Shown here in pieces: positions 55,285 through 64,000 of a DNA stretch of 64,000 bases (positions are counted from its first letter, which is position 1; every line of letters begins with the position of its first letter). The position numbers were made by a program, and so were the translations under genes. The DNA is taken from positions 14,552,424 through 14,616,423 of the forward strand of contig NC_089732.1 of the NCBI RefSeq assembly GCF_035083965.1, read 5' to 3'. Below the pieces are notes generated by a model. The model searched no databases and was not told where the DNA came from. It was given only the letters and a program-made list of their open reading frames with translations. This DNA is from Branchiostoma lanceolatum (lineage: Eukaryota > Chordata > Leptocardii > Amphioxiformes > Branchiostomatidae).

Positions 55285-58075
55285 CTTTGTTTTTGATAAA
55301 AAGGTCAACGTCCGAACGGTCTACATTAGCCTGGAGTCTAGCCTTTGTCTAAGCTTTATCTTTCTCTTTAAAGGTCAGCGTCCGAACGGTCAACACCGGA
55401 ACGGGTATTTTTCTACCCCATGGGGATTGCTGTATGCAGAACACGCCGCTATCCTGGGTGAGATTAGGTCGCCAAAGCGGTCTTATTAACCTTCTTTCCG
55501 CTTGCTCAACAGAATTCGATACATTCTATTTAAATACATTCTAGAATGAGGCAACCCTTACTGTGTAACGTTGGGTAACATAAATTCGTGGGGTACTTAA
55601 ATTCGGGATTTTTTGAAAACGGGGTATTTAGGGATATGTGCTAGATGCAACATCAGTAATACCGCTAGAAATGCAAACTTGACAGACTAACGCATTCAGA
55701 ACACTGTCTGAAAAGCTTCGATAACCATGCATTAGAAGTTGGCGACGTCAAAAACTCTCCGTCCCTTATTGACAGAGTCTGGGGGCTTCGTGGGAGACTC
55801 ACACTGCACGGTTGTTCGCTGGTTTATAAGAGAAATGTCACATCTCCTGCCTGCTAAACACAATTATTTACAAGACAACTTATTACAATCTCTTTTGCTA
55901 ACCTGCAACTGGATTCTAAGTGTGCACGTGATCAATCATCAAAACTCCTCTTTGTTGCTACAACCTACGGCACGTGTATTTTCCCGCCGCCATATTGTTA
56001 CCCAGAATCATGTCGTCAAGCAGACGACAAAAGGTTTGTGAGGAACACTTTTTTGTCTAAATGTTGCGTGTGATAGTGGACTGAAGACGATATTTTCCTC
56101 AAAGTTTGCTCCTAACACAACAAGGAACACATGGACATAGTAATATAACCATTGCTACGGCATCCAGCTAACTTTCCATGAATAATGTACACGTTGCCAT
56201 GACGGTGGGGATCGACTTTGACGTTCTACCGACTCAACAAACGGGATGTTAGCAAAGGCCTGATGTGTGCGGTGCGGCCGTTTTTTCGTGCATTTTTTTT
56301 TACTTGGACACGTCTATATCCATACCACTCTCCTCAAGCCAAGGATGGAACGAATAGCTGCTGTATAAAATGTGATTAGCGGTAAGATATTCAAGACGAA
56401 TCTTCTCTCCCGAATTAATGTGCACCCCTGTCCGACAGCACCGTCATTGTGCGTGCGGCGGACGGTAGTTTTAAGTTGAAATATTATGGTGTCAGCACGA
56501 CTAGAGACAAAATCTACCATATGTATGATTTGTGCAAAGATAGTACATGATACTGACAGAATAATAGAAAAAAAGGATGGTTTATTGTTCTGCTAGATTG
56601 ATTTCAGTCAACCATTATCGGAAAAATCCCGAATATATGTTACCCAACGTTACAACTAAGTATATAATATATATATATCAAAGAATGTTTAGATCTTAGA
56701 GCTAGTATTGTAAGTGATAGGTTAAACTCGACATTTTAAATCATTAATATACTTGTATTTAAGTTTATCATGTTGTATCCAATTGTTTGTTGTTTGCATG
56801 TAGTTGTTGAATACCTCACGAAAATCGCTGTACTTTAATTATTAATGTCCAGGTTTCCATTGTTTGCATTCTTGCTAACATATGATCATGACGTCTTCTA
56901 TGTATGACATTAGTGTTGTAATTGTACATCATGACTTTTCAATCCCCTTGTACTTGTATAGTAATAGTTGCTTAAATTTCGATTTTGTTACATGTAACAT
57001 GCCTACAGTGCGCAATACAGCGTCTTCTACTGTGCCGAGAACGCTGCATGTATTTTAGAGTTCAATTTTTCAGTTTTAGAGTTAATTATTCGGGTAGAAT
57101 AATTAGCTATTCAACGCGTATAAATAGGTCGGACATGCAATGTGCGTTTCAATGGAATAGCACCCGCGCTCTATATTGTCAAGCGCCCTTAACAAAAGAT
57201 AATAAGAACACGGTGTATGTTTTTGAAAGTGTATTCTAAATATGCAGCATCTAATGAAATAGCAACTAACATTCCATTGCATGCACTAAATACATATGGC
57301 CCATATAGAATTCACGGATAATGTAATTATTCTCTACATATGTGCCTATATTACTTTTGTCCAATCCTATGATACAGAGCCGATCTTTGCAGCTAAGTAG
57401 AGAAACAGTAAATACAGTTGAGTTGACACATTTCTTCTAATATCTATAAACTTTAATTCTAATAACTACCTACCTACTTCCCTTACTACTACAGTACACC
57501 ACTTGTGCACAGTATTCATCCCATACATATATATTTAAACAAGGAAATTCTAAAAATATTCAGTTAAGGTATTTTAAACTGCAAACAAACTTCTAGTCTG
57601 AGGGTAAAACACATGATGTGCACAAAGCTATGCTGCTTTGATATTCTACCTCACAGAAGATACGGTATGTTGACTACGTATTTTGCAATCTATGTGTAAA
57701 CTTTAACAAACAAAAATACATCCTAAATCAAAACCTTTTCAAAAAGTATTGGATTAACAAAGCTCATTAAATTGCTTGTAACATCAATAACACCGAAATG
57801 CAACATTTCCTGATCACATGCAACGGTTGCAACCATAATGTGTATTTACTGAATTAACATAGACATTTTTACAAAAGATTCACCCTTCTGATGTTTTTGG
57901 AACATCGAGCCTTAAAATTCATGCATTTATCTTTGAAATCTCTTTGAAAAAAATAATTATTGATTCTTTATATTTAGCGCGCAAACAATTATCATGTTAA
58001 ACTTGGCATGCCTAGATGTCGAAATCTTTTGTCAGCAATGTATAGATTTGTCTTGTAGATAATTGCTGGTCCAGG
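55285..58075. other. Spacer between P450 gene C and the phosphatase gene
   Basis: It holds the promoter of gene C (AGGTCA-type blocks at 55300-55320 and 55370-55397), a LINE scrap at 55488-55562 and the inverted-repeat element 55565-56653. From 56654 to 58075 it is A+T-rich sequence with no exon or repeat I could recognise; part may be the 3' UTR of the phosphatase. Confidence 0.5.
55565..56653. mobile_element. 1.1-kb inverted-repeat element
   Basis: It starts GTAACGTTGGGTAACATAAA and ends with the inverted counterpart ATATGTTACCCAACGTTAC (one difference over about 24 bases). Its inside shares a block, inverted, with intron 2 of P450 genes A and B. No transposase was seen. Confidence 0.75.
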
Positions 58076-61000
58076 TCAACGGAAATTTGCATAGTCGTCA
58101 AAACTATCCAGATACTCCATCACAGCCTTGTAGCAGAACAGGTATTGCTCCTACAAGGATTAGATAAGGAAATAATCCCTTATCGTTATTGTTATACATA
58201 CAAATCATGTTAGCAAAATATGTGAATAGATAACTAATGTAAAAACGAAAGTGGGTGAAAAGGCTTAAAACGTATTCATTTTAAGATGATAATTAATAAC
58301 AAGCATTATGATTTCAGATATTACCACATTGATATTAAGAACTAAACATATCTTAGTAGTTTGGAACGCGATACACTTTATCGTCTTACTGTGTGTAGCT
58401 GTAGTTGGTTCGCATATTTCATTCATTATGGTTGTTATAAAGCAAGGATGAAAAGAGTGTTTAACAAAGTCTTCTATACACCAGTATGATCACCTGTCGA
58501 CGTTTTTCCCAGCCGGGACCCGGCCGGGCTGTTTGCGGAAACGAAATATCAAAGTGTATATCAATAAATATGGACAACAATTTTTGGTACGTTTTGTGCT
58601 TTTGGCTGTCTTTTATATTATACTTTACGTTCTCAAAGACTGCCCGGCCGGGCCCCGGTTTGGAAATGTGACCCAAGCATTACTCTGGCTCTACTTCGCT
58701 CTGCAGCTATAGCTACAATACAGAAATTGCCGATACATCAACAGCTGATTATATAAGGTTTATGCGGTGTTAAGAAGCGATGTACCAACCAGATGAAACG
58801 ATTCAATGATTAGAAGGATTGAAATAACTTACGGCAGTCTGCACCATGTGCGGCCGGCTGTACCGCATAGACTTGACCGTCTGGAACAGATCACAGATCC
58901 CCTCAGATTTCACCCGCTCCAGGACAGTGTTCAGGGCGATGAACGCTCCCGTGCGACCTGCGCCGTTACTGGGTGGTAATATAAAAAGTGCTGCTATTTA
59001 TATCTTTTTAGAAAACACACGTTCATAAAATGCACATCTACTGATTTTTTTCGTAACTGCCACATGACCTCCACCAAGCTTCTTCATTCATACAGCAAGT
59101 TAGTTGCTGATTCGCCTACAACTCTTCGATTATGTTCTTGAATATAATCATACTGCTGACAAATTGCTTAAACACTGTAGAAATAGACGAGAATAGCAGA
59201 ATACAGTTAACAGTTAACAGAATATATGAAAGAAGAATGCATGTATATGCGATGGTTGAGAAACGCTACACGGTCATAAATCCCTGCTGAAACACTGCTA
59301 AAACACTGCTGAAACACTTCTAAAACACTGCTTAAACAGTTTTAAAACAATGCTAAGACAATTCTAGAAGACCACTAAAACGCGCTTAAAACACTGCTAA
59401 AACACCTCTAAAACACTTCTAAACCACTTCTAAGACACTGCTAAAACACTGCTAAAACACTGCTAAAACATTATAATGACATTTAATACAAGCACCTCTT
59501 ACCTGCAGTGTACGGTGATTGGTCTGTTTCCCGACTTTATCTGCTGCTTTTGGACCTGACCTATCAGGTCCAGGACCCTGCTGGCGTTCTGTGGCACACC
59601 GGTTGTGGACCAGTCGTGGAACTGGAAATGACTAATCTCCCTCCGTGGTGATTCCTATAAGTCAACCAATAAACTTTCCTCTTAAAATCATAGCACCCAC
59701 AAATTCTCGAAATAAACTTTCCGTCTTCCACTGCCTCCAAAAAAAGAAGTAAAACCCAGCTTGTCTAGATATAGCCAACACTAGTATTAGATAGTCTATT
59801 GTTACAACAATGTCAATCACAGTTCACTGTCACATGTATGTTTTTCCCTATATTTCCACAATGTTCTTGCAATATGCCAACATGCATGAACTTGCAATAA
59901 AACTTTCTTTCTAATAAAACCGAATGTGAACATCCGTGAACAGTTTCATCAAGTATAAATTCCTAGTTAACAAAGTTAGTTTCGCACAACCAATTAATTT
60001 CCCCCGACGTTTTGGTGGATCATATCTCATGGCAATACCGACAGGTTCTACTTCAGTCACGTTTGGGACCGCAAATTTTCAACTGCAGCGACACCAAGCT
60101 GCAGTTCGAAGTAGAACCAGACAGTATTGCCCCGAGGAAAGTGACAGATGATCCCCAAAACGTCGGCAAGTGAAAAAAAACATACAAATCGGTTGCGTTG
60201 AAATATTTTTTCGTCAACCATAAACATGAAAGAATTGAAGAAATATGGTTTTAAGTTATCTCCTGCTTAATAGATTAAGAATATAAACAGATACGGATTG
60301 ACAGTATACAGTGCAGTGGCAATATTCTATTTATGAAAATAACCAGGGTTTCATCAATATAGATAAATGCGAGCGCCCATTGTACTATATTTTCTATTTC
60401 ACAGCACGAAGGACAGTGAAATGGTTAGCTTACTTGTTCTTCCTTGTTGGACACTTGAAAGGTGCGGAGAGTGTAGCCCTCGCTCTCCTCCGTTTCCTTC
60501 AGCTCAACTCTGATGTTCCCGTACTGCTGACTGTCATCCGGCCAGTACTTTGAGCATTTCTCCTGTGTTAAACACAATATCATCGTTTTATTTCGATCGC
60601 AAATAGATGATTGTAAACCCGGCCGCAATTCAGCACTGGCTGCCATTGCACGGGTACTTTCTGACCAATAAACCATCATTATCATTATTATAATCATCAT
60701 CATTGTAGTACAGTGGGTATACATTTTCTTAACCTCCAGTATTGAACAGAGAGGTAGAGGTTGTATCCATAGTTACAGAAGTTCATACGAGCTACATGAA
60801 GGGTGATGGCCAATGATAAAAATTGCCGTAAGAATCAATAGTAGAGCAAAGTTTCCAGTGACGATAAATTTTGCTTTTACGGCGCGGTCACATTCGTCGT
60901 CGGACGATTTCGATGTCGTGTATTTTCAAGCAGACTGCCACAGAACCAACCGCTGACAGACAGCAGTTTCAGTAACAAGACAGCTTACATTTTGTAGGAC

Positions 61001-63323
61001 TCATGCATGACTATCCCAAGCAGGTCCACATCTTGCAATCGTACGACGTTCGTACGACGTATGTAACAAGGTCCTTACCCTTCCGTTCTCCTCCAGTTCC
61101 GTCAGCATGACGATCGAGTAGGACTTCCAGTGCCAGATCATCCGCCAGAAATCCTCCACGGTGTTCAGTAGAGGTCCCTGGGTGGCGATGAAGCCGTCCT
61201 TCTGGCGATAACCCTGTTGCACAAAAATGTTGGCCCCGGTATCGAAACCTATCATAGCTGCCGAGTGTCTTCGTAAAATGTACGTATTGCATTGTACAGT
61301 AATTCAACAACATGATGTACACAGTCTAATCCGTCCAAACATGACAGCGGTCTCTCTGGCGCTTACTGATTTCACTCACTGTGTCCTGAGATGTCTTTCC
61401 TGAGGAAATTTACTGTTTTAAGGCATAAACGTGGCCCTAACAAGAGGTTGAATCTACGGTATTACCGCACTGTACCTGCATAACGAACGCTTTCTAACAT
61501 CTAAATGCGTGCTAACAAGTTCATACAGCACACTGAGGTTTATAAACTATTCACTTCCTGTATGATACAGTGTACTACCAGTCCAGCTGGGCAATTTCGC
61601 CAGCCAAATAATTGCACCAAATACGCTGACAAATGGGATGTGCAGTTAAGCGGATTCTACTGTACTACTACTACTAAATGTAAGGACATCAGACTCGGCA
61701 GCTAGAATAAGTTTGGATACCAAGCAACAATGTAGGCAGTCATGGCACACAACATTCCATGTATATCAAATCGTGTAAACAATGATGTGAGGAAGTGAAA
61801 TTTGTATGAAAAAGCAGAGATTATTACTCTTTTAAGCTGTCAAGACATCTAAGTGAACTGGCTGATTAAAGCTGTTCATAATCATAACTTACGTCAATGA
61901 AGGAGGCGTTGATGTAGTCGGACCCATTCACCCCAGTGATTGTGGGCAGGAACACACGTGACGAGTCGTCTAGGCAGGTAGAAAATGATAAATACATTAT
62001 ATTAAGAAAAAACCCAAACCTAACAGGTTTAAGTAAGACTTAGATTTGGCCTAGTCATATGTTCCATGGTTCTTCATTTAGATTTCCTTTCAAGAATTAC
62101 TATAATTATTGACCAGACATATGAATAAACTGACTGTTATTTAATTTCTAACTAAACTCCTTCTTGCAAAATAGTGACCTTTTATCAACTTCAATTGGTA
62201 CTTTCCGGAGACAATGACATCCTATTTGACGATGCACACGCAGGTAATGCGTATAAATAACTGTCATTCTCTAATGCAAAGTCTACCGCAAGTATATGTG
62301 TCAAGTAATGGCCCTGGCGTACCGACCTGCGACCCGTCCTTCTCGCTATGTTTTCACTGGCTAGCCGTCAGCCAATCAAATACTCCCTACTCCTGTTATT
62401 GGGGGGAAAGTTGCCAGCCAATCACGTTACCTCTTGACCGCAGGCGGCGTCGTGATTGGTTGGTGATAGCTAGCAATCGCAGACGCAGCGAGGAGGACGG
62501 ATCGCAGGCCGGTACACTAGTCTTGTGCTTGATAGAACAAACAGCGCGCATGTCATGAGTGGATAGCTATTGACAGCCATTTGAATTAACAGTTGAATAC
62601 ACTAATTGATCGACAAACGTTTCATCACTGTACGTATGTAATATATATTAGCTTTTTACTTACAGGGGACAATCGAAACCTCCCTATTCTTGCTCTTGTT
62701 GTCTTGCTTGTTGGCCGTCTTTATGTTGTTTTGATCTATTGGGATCCTCGTCAGCTTCTACGGAACACAAAATAAACCAGCAATAAGTTGGGGTAATATC
62801 ATCATATTACAGTAAATACAGCTAGAAATTTTTACATTATAGTCAACTATAGATGGGTAAAGCATGCAATTCAATTATTGTTTTCGTTATCTACAAGGAA
62901 TCAGGAAACATAAAGAGTGCGAGTGAAGGGGAGAGAGACAAAAGTGTTCATAGCAGTCTTTCGATAATTCAAGAGTATATGAGACCCATTATAAAGCACA
63001 AATTTCGCAAATTTTATGTTTCCCTATTGGTGAGCATAATCTTGTTTCTCTTCAGCAGAAGTCCTACTTTATTAGACCTACATTCTAAAAGGTATGAAAA
63101 TCGCATAACATCGGTTTGAAATTGTTGTTTTTATGGCTTACAGTAGAGAAGAGCAAAAAACAAACATGTATACCTTGAACTCCGCCTCGTATCCCATCTC
63201 GTTCGGATCCGCTGACGGAGCCTTGAGTTTGTGCATGTGCCTGTGGATGTTGGCCACCTCCACCTCCGTGTCTCCGTACAGATGCTGCTCCAGCAAGGCT
63301 CGGTAGATGAACACGTACTGGTC
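58076..63323 (-). CDS. PTPRA: Receptor-type tyrosine phosphatase, PTPRA/PTPRE-like, 3' part (end of D1 and all of D2)
   Basis: Exons: 63323-63174, 62757-62664, 61969-61893, 61213-61079, 60562-60434, 59654-59503, 58968-58833, 58150-58076; phases agree and give 315 aa to the stop. It begins with [20 protein letters not shown], the end of D1, then the D1-D2 linker ([11 protein letters not shown]), [40 protein letters not shown], and [11 protein letters not shown] (PTP signature with Cys and Arg kept). It ends [20 protein letters not shown], very close to vertebrate PTPRA/PTPRE. The WPD loop position reads HDWSTTGVP, lacking the acid, as expected for a weak or inactive D2. In vertebrates this receptor activates Src-family kinases. 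The first part of the gene lies beyond 64000. Confidence 0.92.
58505..58668. mobile_element. Small GC-ended inverted-repeat element
   Basis: GGGACCCGGCCGGGCTGTTT at the left and TGCCCGGCCGGGCCCCGG at the right are inverted repeats around about 120 bp of A+T-rich sequence. The same left end borders the minisatellite at 53310. It lies in the last intron of the phosphatase gene. Confidence 0.75.
59285..59472. repeat. 10-11 bp minisatellite (AAACACTGCT)
   Basis: About eighteen imperfect copies of CTGCTAAAACA / CTTCTAAAACA, about 30 bases from the splice donor of phosphatase exon 59503-59654. Confidence 0.9.
60004..60166. repeat. Foldback structure, about 160 bp, in the phosphatase gene
   Basis: Nested inverted pairs: CCGACGTTTTGGTGGATCAT with GATGATCCCCAAAACGTCGG, GGCAATA with TATTGCC, GGTTCTACTTC with GAAGTAGAACC, and AACTGCAG with CTGCAGTT. 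The whole segment can fold into one long hairpin. The CGACGTTTTGG ends resemble the GACGTTTCGG motif near the Penelope-like fragment at 19340. Confidence 0.7.
62306..62524. mobile_element. CCAAT-bearing MITE in the phosphatase gene, copy 1
   Basis: GCGTACCGACCTGCGACCCG at the left pairs with the right end GACGGATCGCAGGCCGGTAC. Inside are CCAATCAAAT, CCAATCACGT and their inverted forms. Confidence 0.8.
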
Positions 63324-63424
63324 CTAAGAGAACATGGGTAGAACACTGGATGGGAGGTATCATCAAGGAATGGCGGAAGTGTCTCGGCAGGTGGATGCAT
63401 AGCCATACAACTTGAAACATATCA

Positions 63425-63608
63425 TTCTTTGCACTTCAATTCTCGCCGTCAGCCAATCAGATATTGGGACCTTGATCCTGCTGTTGGAGGGAAAGTTACC
63501 AACCAATCACGTTGCGTTTGGACAGCAGGGGGCGACGTGATTGGTTGGTGATGGCTGACCAGCGCTAACGCAGCTAGAAGGAAAGATTGCAGGCTTGTAT
63601 TCCAGGGC
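63425..63608. mobile_element. CCAAT-bearing MITE in the phosphatase gene, copy 2
   Basis: The core GTCAGCCAATCAGATATTGG, CCAACCAATCACGTTGCG and GACGTGATTGGTTGGTGATG is shared with 62306-62524; the ends are more worn. It lies upstream of the first visible phosphatase exon. Confidence 0.7.
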
Positions 63609-64000
63609 CGTTTGCTTTATACAGTGTATGTACGAGCGTCGGCAATTGCCACCCCTTTATCAGCATTGGAACCCGCTCGGGAAATGCTCGGCAAACCCTC
63701 CCGGTTTCAGCCCTGATCTTTTGAACGGAGATTTTGGCTTCTGGGGGCGTCACTGACAGTTGCTCATAGATAAATTAATGAGTTAGCCTTATTTGGCACA
63801 AACAGTCGTTAGTTGCTCATGAATAATTAAGTAGCGATGTAAGACGTAAGCTGATTGGCTGATAGCTTCCCAGCGTCCTTTGCGGCTTTGCTCGAGATGA
63901 GCTTTAGCAAACCCTCTAATGGGCTGAAAGCTGTTTGGTGGTGACGTCGCCAGAAGCGTGTTCAGGGGCTCGGAAGGGCAGGGCCGCTTTGGGAGGTAAC
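63609..64000. other. Intron of the phosphatase gene, no exon seen
   Basis: The next upstream exon of the D1 domain is not within the window. No repeat end was recognised in this stretch. Confidence 0.4.

Larger units (their letters stand above)
34260..55490. repeat. Segmental tandem duplication carrying three P450 genes
   Basis: Equivalent sites recur, for example GTGAACTGACACACATGT at about 34270, 41707 and 48572, and start codons at 41217, 48084 and 55284. The unit is about 6.9-7.4 kb. Units A and B match in exons, introns and flanks almost base for base. C shares all exons, but its introns differ in insertions (a minisatellite in intron 2, a MITE in intron 6). The A/B duplication is therefore the younger, or the pair has been homogenised by gene conversion. 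Confidence 0.88.

Noticed and set aside
59285-59472. CRISPR-like regular array
   Set aside because: Units are 10-11 bp without spacers, in a eukaryotic intron; an ordinary minisatellite.

Overview
The window is animal nuclear DNA. Genes are split by many introns with consensus splice sites, GC content is moderate, and tRNA-derived SINEs, small inverted-repeat transposons and LINE 3' fragments are abundant. The protein families point to an invertebrate deuterostome, most likely amphioxus (Branchiostoma): a PTPRA/PTPRE-type receptor phosphatase, a mitochondrial-clan P450, a tandem clan-2 P450 array and a Tie-like receptor tyrosine kinase with an unusual ectodomain. The species call is inference; the gene models were built by hand from splice sites, reading phase and family motifs, with no transcript evidence.

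Layout: (1) 1-172, plus strand: the last coding piece of a mitochondrial carrier (SLC25) gene. (2) 2725-15722, minus: a complete mitochondrial-clan cytochrome P450 (11 exons, 537 aa) with an N-terminal presequence, one GC-AG intron at the heme loop and several small transposons beside splice sites. (3) 15723-20439: repeat-rich spacer with nested insertions (a SINE carrying a 504-bp hAT-like element, and a 1.2-kb inverted-repeat element inside a second repeat), a Penelope-like fragment and a LINE 3' end. (4) 20440-34078, minus: a complete receptor tyrosine kinase (17 exons, 710 aa): signal peptide, one discoidin (F5/8 type C) domain, two duplicated Thr-rich stalk exons, transmembrane helix and a Tie-like kinase. 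Its introns hold a 3.3-kb CACTA-type transposon with its own two-exon cargo ORF, a SINE next to a splice acceptor and a 462-bp hAT-like element with a perfect 8-bp target duplication. (5) 35542-55284, minus: three intact tandem clan-2 P450 genes (A, B, C; 7 exons and 503 aa each) on a segmental duplication unit of about 7 kb that also carries a LINE fragment. A and B are nearly identical except for a concentrated cluster of changes in the predicted substrate-recognition site after the K-helix. (6) 58076-63323, minus: the last eight exons of a PTPRA/PTPRE-like receptor tyrosine phosphatase, covering the end of D1 and all of D2; the 5' part lies outside the window.

No operon-like or single-system logic links the genes. 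The coherent themes are oxidative metabolism (one mitochondrial P450 and three microsomal P450s), tyrosine phosphorylation signalling (an RTK and an RPTP) and a dense layer of small mobile DNAs. The most unusual items are the discoidin-Tie-like receptor, the A-specific substrate-site changes in the P450 array, the 21-39 bp palindromic mini-element that behaves like a mobile unit, and the CACTA element with cargo.
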